Source of the DNA: Acidobacteriota bacterium
GTDB taxonomy: Bacteria > Acidobacteriota > Terriglobia > Acidiferrales > UBA7541
Length of the DNA stretch: 45,990 bases
Assembly: GCA_003166795.1 (NCBI GenBank)
Contig: PMUS01000036.1
Location: forward strand, 53,016-99,005
Reading direction: 5' to 3'
Position numbers and translations under genes: made by a program. The notes under the pieces are model-generated. The model did not search any database, was not told where the DNA came from, and saw only the letters and a program-made list of their open reading frames with translations. Below are positions 26,235 through 34,007 of this stretch, piece after piece (the first letter of the stretch is position 1; each line of letters starts with the position of its first letter).

Positions 26235-27158
26235 CTACCGCGGCACCGGTTCGGAGCGCATGTCCTGCGCGAAATTCCAAAACGCCGCCGCATCCTCCGC
26301 GGGACCGGACCCCAGCGCTGTCCGCTTCTTATCCGCGGCGTGCGCGGCTTCTTCGGGGGTCCAATTCCTCAAAAACACGGACTCGCGCAAATACCGAATC
26401 TGCTGGAGCGTGGCGTCGGACGCACCCGCGTATTTGTCTGTCTGTCGCAGAAAGAAATCGAAAAGAGGTTTCGGAACTTCGGACGAATCCGGAACGTCGC
26501 GGCGCGTATATTCATAGATCGTCTTTTGGCTCCACGGATTGAATTTCCTGGTGTCAAAAGAGTCGGTTTCTTCCAGGAAAATCTGCGACGTGGGCACCAC
26601 CACGCGAATCACGGGACCTGTGGCCGGACGCAACACCCACACCGCCACGGTGTGGTTCCAATACGGCCAGAAAAGCCCTACGCCCTTGACGCCTTCGCGC
26701 TCCACCAGAAATGCGTAGAGCGCCGAGAGTTCGTCGCACTCCGCCGAAGCGGTCGGCGACAGCGGCGAAGGTTTACTCGAGATTTTCCACTGCCGCCAGA
26801 CATTGTCGGAATTCGGCGGCTGGTTGGTGATCGTCCAATGAACGTTCCAGAAACCCGCATCCCGCGTGGCCTCAAAAAGCAGACGGACGACCACGTAGTC
26901 GGAGTAACGAATGCTATCGGGCGAAAGTCCGTGCGCTGATGTGAACGAGCGAAAACCGGCGCGCATGCCGGAGCTGCTTGCGAGAGCCTCAGCCTTAAGG
27001 TGAATCATGCTTACAAGCTGCGCCAGGTTTGTGCCGGAGGGGGAAGAAACTGGTGAGGCGGGCTCACGGTCCTGAGGGTGCGCGCCACCGGCCGCAGCCG
27101 TCAGGAAGCACGCTGCTCCGAGGAACATGCCGAATCGCTTTGCGCACGCGCAATTCAT
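26235..27158 (-). CDS. Secreted protein of unknown function, possible transglutaminase-like fold
   Basis: A protein of about 307 residues that I do not recognise. The ATG at 27158 is preferred because a signal peptide starts there (MNCACAKRFGMFLGAACFL); a TTG at 27194 would extend it by 12 residues. The central segment ASAECDELSALYAFLVERE, followed about 20 residues later by FWPYWNHTVAVW, has the Cys-helix-then-His spacing of transglutaminase-like cysteine hydrolases, but the third residue (Asp) is not obvious. The C-terminal 100 residues hold a hydrophilic helix-rich region (FDFFLRQTDKYAG, then IRYLRESVFLRNW). It is on the minus strand between two plus-strand repeats, with no operon partner. 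The fold suggestion is weak; the gene itself is likely real. Confidence 0.65.
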   Translation of the reverse strand: MNCACAKRFGMFLGAACFLTAAAGGAHPQDREPASPVSSPSGTNLAQLVSMIHLKAEALASSSGMRAGFRSFTSAHGLSPDSIRYSDYVVVRLLFEATRDAGFWNVHWTITNQPPNSDNVWRQWKISSKPSPLSPTASAECDELSALYAFLVEREGVKGVGLFWPYWNHTVAVWVLRPATGPVIRVVVPTSQIFLEETDSFDTRKFNPWSQKTIYEYTRRDVPDSSEVPKPLFDFFLRQTDKYAGASDATLQQIRYLRESVFLRNWTPEEAAHAADKKRTALGSGPAEDAAAFWNFAQDMRSEPVPR

Positions 27159-27260
27159 TTCGACCACGGCGGGGAGCGGCTCAATGCCGCGCAACTCCCC
27201 GCTGAACGCTCGGTAATATAGACACCGGTCCGAGCGTTCTTGTTTCCGACCGGAAGGGCG

Positions 27261-27455
27261 CTAGCTCAGCGCCTTCTTCAGCCGCTTCGTGGTTTTCATC
27301 AACTGCTGCTTCAGGGCGTCAACCTGCTTCGAAATATCTTCGAGCTCGCTCTTGGCCATCACTCCGGCCCTCGCTACTTTGTGCGCTGTGCGGTCTGCCT
27401 TGCCAATTGCGGCCCCAATCTTTTTCGCCGCGTTCTTGAGTCTATTCTTTGCCAT
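27261..27455 (-). CDS. Small basic coiled-coil protein
   Basis: A 64-residue Lys/Ala-rich protein (about a quarter Lys plus Arg). Residues 1-30 are basic (MAKNRLKNAAKKIGAAIGKA) and 34-60 form a heptad coiled coil (SELEDISKQVDALKQQLMKT). An AAGGA site lies a few bases before the ATG. I do not recognise a family; the composition would suit a nucleic-acid-binding or structural role. It is on the same strand as the gene at 26235, about 100 bp upstream of it, so the two may be co-transcribed. Shortness limits confidence. Confidence 0.55.
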   Translation of the reverse strand: MAKNRLKNAAKKIGAAIGKADRTAHKVARAGVMAKSELEDISKQVDALKQQLMKTTKRLKKALS

Positions 27456-27645
27456 TTTTCCTTTTCTCCCTTCGACTGCACAGGCAGTATCGCACGCCCC
27501 CGCATTCTTCGCCGCCGCCTTTTTTGATCGCCGAGCTGTGCGAATGTCGCCGCACCGGTCGTACCTGGATGCAGTTGCTCAGCGTCTTCGGCGCCAACCC
27601 GCTGTCGCCGCGTTGGCAACTCGCGCAGCCCACGCACAAACCACC

Positions 27646-27800
27646 TTGTAGTTCGTGGCTTCAGCCACGACAAAAAAGCCGCGCGGTTTTAGGGGGTCGG
27701 AGCTTCAGCTCTGACATATAGACGCCGCGCGCAGCGCCTTCCTATGCGCCGCTCCTATTGCAGCAAGTAGTCGGTGCGCGAGCGCCGCCGCACCGGTCGC
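27646..27800. repeat. Dispersed repeat family 1, copy C (longest)
   Basis: TTGTAG, then palindrome GTGGCTTCAGCCAC, GACAAAAAAGCCGCGCGG, hairpin GTCGGAGCTTCAGCTCTGAC, ATATAGACGCCGCGCGCAGC, then GCAGCAAGTAGTCGG-TGCGCGAGCGCCGCCGCACCGG. A second copy of its right end (GCCGCACCGGTCG-ACCT-GATG) lies just to the left at about 27548, so two elements are partly nested. This accounts for nearly all of the gap 27456-27837. Confidence 0.8.
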
Positions 27801-27837
27801 ACCTCGATGAATTGGTCAGCAGGAGCGCGCTGGCTCG

Positions 27838-29172
27838 CTAGAAAGGCATCCACTCGAAGGGAAAAAGCTTCCCGGCTTGTGTGAAATCGATCTTGCCGCC
27901 CGCGAGTTCCACGGCGCGCGCGAGAACGGGGTCTTGGCCGGCAGCGAGGTCGCGGCCGGTGGGAAGTATGATTTCGTCGGGAGTCACGCCGAGATGTTCG
28001 AGACTCTTGCCGTCCTTCATGACCAAATCAGCTTCGGTGACGGAAAACCCGTAGGAAATGATGGTTTCCACTCCCTGCGAGTAACCATATCCCAGCGCTT
28101 CCATCACGCTGCCCGAGCTGCGATCTCCGATCACGGTCCCGCGATTTTCCAGTTGCATCACGCGGGCAAATAGCTCCGCCGCCGATGCCGATTGGCTGTC
28201 CACCAGAACGACGATTTTCCCCGCAAAAGCGCGCCCGCCGGCCGTCTTCGCAATCGCCGGCTTCAGTTCCTTTCGCCCGATCCGGTCGGCAATCTTCACG
28301 TCGTGATCGAACACGTTCCCGATCATGCGCTCTAGCGTGGTGGCAGCACCGCCGGGATTTCCGCGCAGATCCAGAATGAGAGCCTTGTGCCTGCGTACGG
28401 TGTCGAAAATGTGATCCACTGAGCCGTCTTCGAGTTCAAACTCCGGCATCTTCCAGATGGTGATGTCGCCCATCTCTACGTAACGCTGGCGAACCACATG
28501 GTCCTCATTCTCTTCCGAGCGGATGTATTGCCAAACATCGTTTTCGTCACCCTCCGCGGTAAAATCCAGTGTCTTCTTTCCCTGTTTCATCTTGGAATCA
28601 ACAAGAACCCGCCGGGTATTCCCGTCCGGATCGCGCAGATCAAGTTGCGTCTTCATCTGTGGCATCAGAGCGTTATATGTGTATGAAAGATCCTGGAAAT
28701 CAACCCGGTTCACTGTGTACGCGTCGTAGCCCATCACCTGGTCGCCGGCGTGGACTTTCGAATCCGCATCCGTGCCGGGGCGGACTCGCGAAATGAAAGC
28801 GCTGTCGCCCAGGAGTTCCATTCGAAAGCCGCAGTCCAGGCGGTAGGGCCGGGTCGGCGGATCGAAAAAGGTGTGGCTGTCCTTCAGCCCGGAAAGAAAC
28901 GCGGCGACCATGCGAAGCCCGTTGTTGAGATCTGGAGAAGCCTTGATTCGTTCATCGAATTGTTGATAGCGCGCGTCCAGGTCAACGCCGTGGTATTTGG
29001 GATCGTAGTAGTGCTTTTTCACCGCATCACGGGCGTCGCGCAGCATCTGTCGCGCCCGGCCCATGTCCTCGCTGTTCATCGTTTGCTGGGCGCCGAGCAC
29101 TCCCGAGAAAATCGATAGTAAAGTAGCGCCAGACAGCCATACCAGCGCCCTGCGAGTTCTAGTCCAGGACAC
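27838..29172 (-). CDS. S41 family peptidase (C-terminal processing protease-like)
   Basis: A 444-residue exported serine protease with a signal peptide (about residues 8-28). An N-terminal helical domain holds DGLxD-type landmarks (LSGLKDSHTFFDPP near 95) and a PDZ-like part follows (RVRPGTDADSKVHAGDQVMG near 128). The catalytic S41 core has ALILDLRGNPGG near 262 and the nucleophile region VDSQSASAAELFARVMQ, with Ser near 325 and Lys or Arg expected downstream in GDRSSGS. Such enzymes degrade or trim periplasmic proteins. The conserved catalytic lysine seen in CtpA after the serine (in the pattern SAGKG) is replaced by RSSGS here, as in many tricorn-like acidobacterial S41 members. It stands alone on the minus strand between two family 1 repeats. 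Confidence 0.85.
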   Translation of the reverse strand: MSWTRTRRALVWLSGATLLSIFSGVLGAQQTMNSEDMGRARQMLRDARDAVKKHYYDPKYHGVDLDARYQQFDERIKASPDLNNGLRMVAAFLSGLKDSHTFFDPPTRPYRLDCGFRMELLGDSAFISRVRPGTDADSKVHAGDQVMGYDAYTVNRVDFQDLSYTYNALMPQMKTQLDLRDPDGNTRRVLVDSKMKQGKKTLDFTAEGDENDVWQYIRSEENEDHVVRQRYVEMGDITIWKMPEFELEDGSVDHIFDTVRRHKALILDLRGNPGGAATTLERMIGNVFDHDVKIADRIGRKELKPAIAKTAGGRAFAGKIVVLVDSQSASAAELFARVMQLENRGTVIGDRSSGSVMEALGYGYSQGVETIISYGFSVTEADLVMKDGKSLEHLGVTPDEIILPTGRDLAAGQDPVLARAVELAGGKIDFTQAGKLFPFEWMPF

Positions 29173-29333
29173 GGTTCACCTCTGGCGAGAACACTACTAT
29201 TTGTCTGCGGCCCCCACGTACACCAAATCATAGAAGTGTGCCAATTAAGTACTCAACGAAGTAAGAACTGCTGTATTGCAATTGCTGTGGGCGCCTCCCT
29301 TCAGAAGTCGCGCGTAGCTCGCACGCAAATCGC

Positions 29334-29460
29334 TTTGTGGGTCGTGGCTTCAGCCACGACAAAAAGCGCCGCGCGGCTTAGGGGGTCGGAGCTTCAACTT
29401 CGACATATAGACGCCGCGCGCAGCGCCTTCCTATGCGCTGCTCCTATTGCAGCAAGTCGT
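29334..29460. repeat. Dispersed repeat family 1, copy D
   Basis: Nearly identical to copy C over about 115 bases: GTCGTGGCTTCAGCCACGAC, GCCGCGCGGCTTAGGGGGTC, GACGCCGCGCGCAGCGCC, CTCCTATTGCAGCAAGTCG. The second hairpin has decayed (GGAGCTTCAACTTCGAC). It lies between the divergent S41 peptidase and thrS. Confidence 0.8.
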
Positions 29461-29606
29461 TGGTTCAACGCTGATTCTCAATCACTCCGCAACCCTACGC
29501 ATTCGCAACTCTTCACACCAACAACCGGATGAAATCGCGCAGGGATCGTGCTACGGTAATTGGCGCTTATGATTACGATAGAAGATAGAGAATTCGATGG
29601 CGCGCT

Positions 29607-29722
29607 GGAGCGAGGCTCCGGTCCTGCTTCCGGATCCGCGCCTTTTCTAATCGACACACCGGCGATTAGAAACGGGCCTAAACCATTGAAAACAAAGAGT
29701 CAGGGCAGACTCTAATCGACAC
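29607..29722 (+). promoter_or_regulatory. Structured thrS leader with competing hairpins
   Basis: Just upstream of thrS there is a small hairpin GGAGC/GCTCC (29607-29619) and a perfect 10-bp hairpin TTTCTAATCG/CGATTAGAAA (29644-29653 with 29663-29672). A 6-bp hairpin AGAGTC/GACTCT follows (29696-29713). The 12-base TCTAATCGACAC occurs twice, at 29646 and 29711, so CGATTAGA can pair with either the upstream or the downstream copy. This is the design of a two-state RNA switch. thrS is autoregulated through its leader in E. coli (known), which makes a regulatory role plausible but unproven here. Bases 29461-29606 contain nothing else recognisable. Confidence 0.45.
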
Positions 29723-29759
29723 TGATTCAGCTCAAAAAATTAGCGCCAAAAAAGAAAAA

Positions 29760-31697
29760 ATGGAAAATATTCAAATCACGCTGCCGGATGGTTCGACGCG
29801 CGAGGTGCCCGGCGGCACCACCGCCGCGCAGGTCGCGGGCCAGATCGGGCCGCGCCTGGCGAAGGACGCGCTCGTCGCGCGCGTTGACGGCGAGCTGGTG
29901 GATCTTTCGAAGCCGCTCGACCGCAGCGCCAAGCTTTCGATCCTCACCGCGAAAGATCCCGACGCGGTGCAGGTGTTTCGCCATTCCGCGGCGCATCTGC
30001 TGGCGGCCGCAGTGCTCGAGCTTTATCCCAATGTGAAACTCGGCGTCGGCCCGCCGATTGAAACTGGATTCTTTTATGAGTTCGTGCGCGAGCAGCCGTT
30101 CACTCCCGAGGACCTCGAAAAAATCGAGGCCAAAATGCGCGAGCTGGCCGCGAAAGACATTCCGAACGAGCGCAAGTGGATCCCCAAGCCCGAAGCGCTT
30201 GAGCTGTATCGCAAGTCGAACCAGGAATTCAAATGCGAGCTGGTGGAGGAAAAGGCCGACGAGCCGATGGTCTCGTTCTACACCACCGGAAAATTCATAG
30301 ACTTCTGCCGCGGCCCGCACATTCCCTCGACCGGTCGCATCAAGGCATTCAAGCTGATGAACGTCGCGGGCGCTTACTGGAAAGGCGACGAAAAAAATCC
30401 GCAGATGCAGCGCATTTACGGGGCCTGCTTCGTGGAGCAGAAGGAACTCGATGAGCACCTTCACAAGCTCGAGGAAGCCAAGCGCCGCGATCATCGCAAA
30501 CTCGGCGCCGAACTCGATCTTTTCAGCATTCAGGACGAAGCTGGCCCGGGGCTGATCTTCTGGCACCCGAAGGGCGGCATCATTCGCCGCATCATGGAAG
30601 ATTGGCTGCGCACGGAGCTCACTCGCCGCGGCTACGATCTCGTCTATACGCCGCACATCATGCGGCGTGACCTCTGGCGGACGAGCGGCCACGCGGATTT
30701 TTACAGCGACAACATGTTCGGCCCGATCGAAGTCGAAAAGGCCGATTACCAGCTCAAGCCCATGAACTGTCCGGGGCACATCCTGATTTTCAAATCGCAC
30801 TTGCGCAGCTATCGCGAGCTTCCGATCCGCCTGGCGGAGCTGGGCACTGTCTATCGCTACGAGCGGTCGGGCGTGCTGCACGGCCTGCTGCGCGTGCGCG
30901 GATTCACGCAGGACGACGCACACATTTTTTGCATGCCGGCGCAGATCGAAAAAGAGGTGCAGGATTGCGTCGAATTCGCCTGGGAAGTTCTGCGCGTCTT
31001 CGGCTTCAGCGACTACGTTGTTGAGCTTTCCGCGGGTGATCCCGCGCATCCGGAAATTTATGCCGGGACTCCCGAAGATTGGAAACGCGCGGAGGATGCG
31101 CTAACCAGCACGCTGAAGCGCATGAACGTCCCCTATAAATATATTCCCGGCGAGGCCGCATTCTACGGCCCGAAGATTGACGTCAAGCTGGTGGACGCGA
31201 TCGGCCGCCCGTGGCAGCTCACCACCGTGCAGTTCGATTTCAATTTGCCCGGGCGCTTCGAGCTCGAATACATCGGCGAGGACGGCGGCCGCCACCGGCC
31301 GCTGATGGTGCATCGCGCGTTATGGGGCTCGGTCGAGCGATTTTTCGGCGTGCTGATCGAGCATTATGCCGGGGCATTTCCGGCGTGGCTCGCTCCCGTG
31401 CAGGCGTCCGTGCTGCCGCTGAGCGAGAAAACCATGGATTACGCGCACAAGATCACCAAGCAGCTCAAGGACGCAGGCTTCCGCGTCCATCTCGACGACC
31501 GTAATGAAAAATTGCAGGCCAAGATCCGCGACGCGCAGCTGCAGAAAATTCCCTACATGCTCGTCCTCGGAGGGAAAGAATCCGAAGCGGGCACGGTGGC
31601 CGTGCGCCATCGCACCAAGGGCGATCTCGGACCGCGCCCGGTGGAACAATTCATCGCGGACCTGCGCTCCGAGGTTGATACTCGCACCGCGCTGTAG
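29760..31697 (+). CDS. thrS: Threonyl-tRNA synthetase
   Basis: Charges tRNA-Thr. The 645-residue protein has the full four-domain layout. TGS domain is at 1-62 (ITLPDGSTREVPGGTTAAQV). The editing domain, about 65-235, has HSAAHLLAAAV and the CRGPHIPSTGR site that removes mischarged Ser. Catalytic class II core, about 245-535, has motif 2 in YRYERSGVLHGLLRVRGF, the zinc-binding MNCPGHILIF, and motif 3 near the sequence LMVHRALWGSVERFFG. The C-terminal anticodon-binding domain is VLPLSEKTMDYAHKI. The ATG follows an A-rich run (AAGAAAAAA) rather than a clear Shine-Dalgarno, which suits leader-controlled translation. It heads the translation cluster that continues with infC after one small gene. 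Confidence 0.97.
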   Translation: MENIQITLPDGSTREVPGGTTAAQVAGQIGPRLAKDALVARVDGELVDLSKPLDRSAKLSILTAKDPDAVQVFRHSAAHLLAAAVLELYPNVKLGVGPPIETGFFYEFVREQPFTPEDLEKIEAKMRELAAKDIPNERKWIPKPEALELYRKSNQEFKCELVEEKADEPMVSFYTTGKFIDFCRGPHIPSTGRIKAFKLMNVAGAYWKGDEKNPQMQRIYGACFVEQKELDEHLHKLEEAKRRDHRKLGAELDLFSIQDEAGPGLIFWHPKGGIIRRIMEDWLRTELTRRGYDLVYTPHIMRRDLWRTSGHADFYSDNMFGPIEVEKADYQLKPMNCPGHILIFKSHLRSYRELPIRLAELGTVYRYERSGVLHGLLRVRGFTQDDAHIFCMPAQIEKEVQDCVEFAWEVLRVFGFSDYVVELSAGDPAHPEIYAGTPEDWKRAEDALTSTLKRMNVPYKYIPGEAAFYGPKIDVKLVDAIGRPWQLTTVQFDFNLPGRFELEYIGEDGGRHRPLMVHRALWGSVERFFGVLIEHYAGAFPAWLAPVQASVLPLSEKTMDYAHKITKQLKDAGFRVHLDDRNEKLQAKIRDAQLQKIPYMLVLGGKESEAGTVAVRHRTKGDLGPRPVEQFIADLRSEVDTRTAL

Positions 31698-31718
31698 CCT
31701 GCGAACTCGGCTGACAAA

Positions 31719-32372
31719 ATGAGATTCTCGATACTCAAGGCCAGCGCGCTAGTCATCGGATTCTCGCTGGCCTGCTCGCCGGCCCGGCCGCAGATGCAGG
31801 CCGATCGCAGCTGGGCGGACAAGCATTTCATGGCGGCGTTCGATGAATTCTTTCCTATCGAGCACGCCGAGGGCGATTTCATCGCTGTTCGCGCGCACCG
31901 CGATGGCGTGAACGACGTCCCTGAATTCTCGGTGGTGCTGGAAAATACGCAAACCCCGCACGCGATTCGCGGCATTCTTCGCGAAGCGCAAAGCGCGCCG
32001 CTCTATCAACAGCTCCTGGCGCTTCATGCAAAGGATCCGTCGCAGCCGTACGAGCAGCTGAAACAGGACTTGAAAATCCAGGAGTGGAAATTCTCCGCCG
32101 AGCAGTGCCCAGCAGTCGCGGCGCAATTTCAGGCATTCACCAATATTCAGTTTGTCCGGCCCAGGGACGATGACGCCGAAGACGAACATCCCATCCTCTA
32201 TCAGTTCCACGAATCGGTTGGCGGAGGCGACTCCGAAGTCTTGGAATCGCTCGAGTCTCGCTCGTTCCCCAAATGGGCCAACGAAACGCGCAAAGCGCTC
32301 GATGCCTGCGCCGCCGCCGCGCCCCAAAGCTCCGGGAAAATTGGCGGGGCAACTCAGGTACCCCAGCCCTAA
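31719..32372 (+). CDS. Exported protein of unknown function
   Basis: A 217-residue protein with an N-terminal export signal (MRFSILKASALVIGFSLACS); Cys19 might be lipidated, but the preceding SLA is a weak lipobox. The mature part is acidic and soluble, with an aromatic patch (DEFFPIEHAEGDFIAVRAHR) and the C-terminal tail ending in Gln/Pro residues. Two further Cys occur (AEQCPAVAAQF and ALDACAAAA), possibly a disulfide. I recognise no family. It starts 21 bp after thrS and so is probably co-transcribed with it; the promoter seen before infC separates it from the next genes. Confidence 0.7.
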   Translation: MRFSILKASALVIGFSLACSPARPQMQADRSWADKHFMAAFDEFFPIEHAEGDFIAVRAHRDGVNDVPEFSVVLENTQTPHAIRGILREAQSAPLYQQLLALHAKDPSQPYEQLKQDLKIQEWKFSAEQCPAVAAQFQAFTNIQFVRPRDDDAEDEHPILYQFHESVGGGDSEVLESLESRSFPKWANETRKALDACAAAAPQSSGKIGGATQVPQP

Positions 32373-32380
32373 CGCCGCCC

Positions 32381-32411
32381 TTGCAGGCGAGCCATTAAGC
32401 CGTGCTATACT
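32381..32411 (+). promoter_or_regulatory. Candidate promoter of the infC-rpmI-rplT operon
   Basis: -35 TTGCAG (32381-32386, four of six) and -10 TATACT (32406-32411, five of six) with a long 19-base spacer, about 90 bases ahead of infC. The leader between promoter and gene contains a further hairpin, listed separately. Confidence 0.4.
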
Positions 32412-32422
32412 TTCTGGCCTGT

Positions 32423-32441
32423 CGCTCCCCGCGAGCGTTTT
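32423..32441 (+). terminator. Attenuator-like hairpin with U-run in the infC leader
   Basis: CGCTC-CCCGC-GAGCG followed by TTTT forms a small terminator-like structure between promoter and infC. A second GAGCG and a GCGGG follow within ten bases, so the loop CCCGC could pair downstream instead and disrupt the stem. Short stem; tentative. Confidence 0.35.
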
Positions 32442-32502
32442 GTGAGCGGGTCGGCGGTCAAGCGGGCATCGAAATCCAATTTCGAGCCCGGGAGGTGGTT
32501 TT

Positions 32503-33084
32503 ATCGCAGAACGGGGTGGTCCTCCTGGCCTTCGGGTCAACGAGCGAATTCGAGCTCGGGAAGTTCGTGTGGTGGATGAAGCGGGGAATCAGCTTGGCGT
32601 GATGACCCTGTTCGACGCGATGAAGGCGGCGCGGGATGCCGGCCTCGATGTCGTCGAAATATCGCCCAGCGCCGTGCCGCCGGTCTGCAAGCTCGTGGAT
32701 TACGGCAAGTTTCAATACGAGCTGAGCAAGAAAGCCCACGAAGCCAAGAAACATCAAAAGAGCTCGCACATCAAGGAAGTGAAGTTCCGGCCGTCCACCG
32801 CCGAGCACGATTTCCAGGTGCGCAAGAACCAGATCATCCGGTTCCTCGGCGAGGGACACAAAGTAAAGGCCATGATTTTCCATCGCGGCCGCGAAATGGC
32901 TCATCAAGATGTGGGCCGCGCGAAGATGGAGCGGCTGCTCAAGGAAGTCACGGACCACGCGCTGGTGGAATTCGGTCCGCGGATGGAAGCCAACATTCTG
33001 CTCGCGTTGCTCGCGCCGAAAAAGGGCGCGACTCCGGCGGCGCCCACGCGGCCCGCGCAGCCTACCGCCGGCGGGCAAGCCTAA
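32503..33084 (+). CDS. infC: Translation initiation factor IF-3, starting at an ATC codon
   Basis: Binds the 30S subunit and checks start-codon and initiator-tRNA choice. The N-domain reads RVNERIRAREVRVVDEAG then NQLGVM, and the C-domain reads VKFRPSTAEHDFQVRKNQ then IRFLGEGHKVKAM. An Ala/Pro-rich tail ends the 193 residues. Between the upstream in-frame stop (TGA, 32443) and the first GTG (32569), inside the conserved block, there is no ATG, GTG or TTG. ATC at 32503 is preceded by GGAGGT at 32491-32496 with ideal spacing and yields the complete N-terminus, so it is taken as the start. E. coli infC likewise uses a non-standard start (AUU), by which IF-3 represses its own synthesis (known). 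Followed by rpmI after 24 bp. Confidence 0.93.
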   Translation: MAERGGPPGLRVNERIRAREVRVVDEAGNQLGVMTLFDAMKAARDAGLDVVEISPSAVPPVCKLVDYGKFQYELSKKAHEAKKHQKSSHIKEVKFRPSTAEHDFQVRKNQIIRFLGEGHKVKAMIFHRGREMAHQDVGRAKMERLLKEVTDHALVEFGPRMEANILLALLAPKKGATPAAPTRPAQPTAGGQA

Positions 33085-33108
33085 AGAAATTTTCGGGAAG
33101 AGGAAATT

Positions 33109-33324
33109 GTGAAGAAGAACAAAAAAATGAAATTGAAGACGCACCGGGGCGCGGCCAAGCGCTTCAAGATTACGTCCACCGGGAAAATCATGCGCTGGCA
33201 TTCGGGCAAGCGCCACCTGCTGGGCACGAAGAAGCCGCGGCGCATGCGCAAGCTACTCAATAAGGTTCGGGTGAACAAGGCGGACGAGCGCAATATCCGT
33301 CTCGCGCTTCCTTACGGTCTTTAG
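33109..33324 (+). CDS. rpmI: 50S ribosomal protein L35
   Basis: A 71-residue basic ribosomal protein of the large subunit. The family core KLKTHRGAAKRFKITSTGKI is followed by HSGKRHLLGTKK and the C-terminal RNIRLALPYGL. The GTG at 33109 is preceded by GAGG with good spacing and gives a slightly longer Lys-rich start (MKKNKKMK) than usual; ATG at 33127 is the alternative. It lies in the conserved infC-rpmI-rplT order, 24 bp after infC, but is 231 bp from rplT, an unusually wide gap for this operon. Confidence 0.96.
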   Translation: MKKNKKMKLKTHRGAAKRFKITSTGKIMRWHSGKRHLLGTKKPRRMRKLLNKVRVNKADERNIRLALPYGL

Positions 33325-33374
33325 TTTTCGATCCGCGCCTGGCAGAGCGTAACGGGTGCCTGCCGGCCGGTTGT

Positions 33375-33466
33375 CCCGCAAATATGCGGGGCGCAATGCA
33401 GTCAAATGAGACAAACCCGTCTAACTTCCCGCGTATTCTTGCGGGCGGTTGGGCCGCGTTTGTCTC
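33375..33466 (+). promoter_or_regulatory. Structured RNA between rpmI and rplT
   Basis: Two features stand out in the 231-bp gap. A perfect hairpin CCCGCA-AATA-TGCGGG lies at 33375-33390. A long nested structure at 33408-33466 has outer arms GAGACAAAC (33408-33416) and GTTTGTCTC (33458-33466) with a perfect 9-bp match, enclosing CCCGC/GCGGG (33428-33445). L20 represses its own operon by binding leader RNA in several bacteria (known), so an L20 control site is a reasonable guess. The position, inside the operon rather than ahead of it, is unusual. Confidence 0.5.
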
Positions 33467-33555
33467 CCCGTTGATCCACATTCTTGATTTCGACGTCGTA
33501 GAGAACTAGAAATCATCGAAAGCGCCCGCGAGGCGCGCACGAGGAGACCAGAACC

Positions 33556-33945
33556 ATGCCACGAGTCAAACGCGGTACCAAGCGGCGCGCCCGCCGCAAA
33601 AAGCTGCTGAAACACGCGAAGGGATTTTTCCTCACAAAGGGCAAGCTCTTCCGCTCCGCCAAGGAAGCGGTGAACCGCTCGCTGCGGTACACCTATCGCG
33701 ACCGCCGCACCCGCAAGCGCGATTACCGCACGCTATGGATCCAGCGCATCGGCGCCGCCGCGCGCGCCAACGGCACCACCTACAGCCAATTGATCCACGG
33801 CCTGAAAGCTGGCGGGATTGATCTCGACCGGAAGATTCTGGCGGACATGGCCGTGCGCGACGCCGAAGGATTTGCCGCGCTCGTGACGTCGGCGAAACAG
33901 CACATGACCGCGCCGCCGAAAGCTTCAGCCAAGCCCGCGGCCTAG
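33556..33945 (+). CDS. rplT: 50S ribosomal protein L20
   Basis: Large-subunit assembly protein, 129 residues, with the Arg/Lys-rich N-terminal helix ([20 protein letters not shown]), the sequence [19 protein letters not shown], and the globular part [19 protein letters not shown]. It is about ten residues longer than typical, due to a C-terminal Ala/Pro/Lys tail. GAGGAG precedes the ATG. It follows the structured gap after rpmI; the L20 protein might bind that RNA. pheS starts 138 bp downstream. Confidence 0.97.
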   Translation: MPRVKRGTKRRARRKKLLKHAKGFFLTKGKLFRSAKEAVNRSLRYTYRDRRTRKRDYRTLWIQRIGAAARANGTTYSQLIHGLKAGGIDLDRKILADMAVRDAEGFAALVTSAKQHMTAPPKASAKPAA

Positions 33946-34007
33946 CGCGCAATCAGCGCCCGGCGCGTTCGCAATCCCGTGTAATATTGGCGTCGGTTGC
34001 GTAGCGG

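Noticed and set aside
24965-29460. CRISPR array formed by the repeated units
   Set aside because: Units are 95-155 bp, kilobases apart and separated by genes; there are no short regular repeat-spacer periods and no cas genes.
29461-29759. T-box riboswitch before thrS
   Set aside because: No T-box consensus (TGGNACCGCG type) is present and no ACC/ACG-type specifier loop was found; the leader structure seen is of another kind.
29727-31049. Minus-strand frame of 440 codons opposite thrS
   Set aside because: Antisense shadow; thrS on the plus strand is conserved along its full length.
32569-33084. infC starting at GTG 32569
   Set aside because: It would delete the conserved N-terminal segment RVNERIRARE and lacks a Shine-Dalgarno at proper distance; ATC at 32503 explains both.
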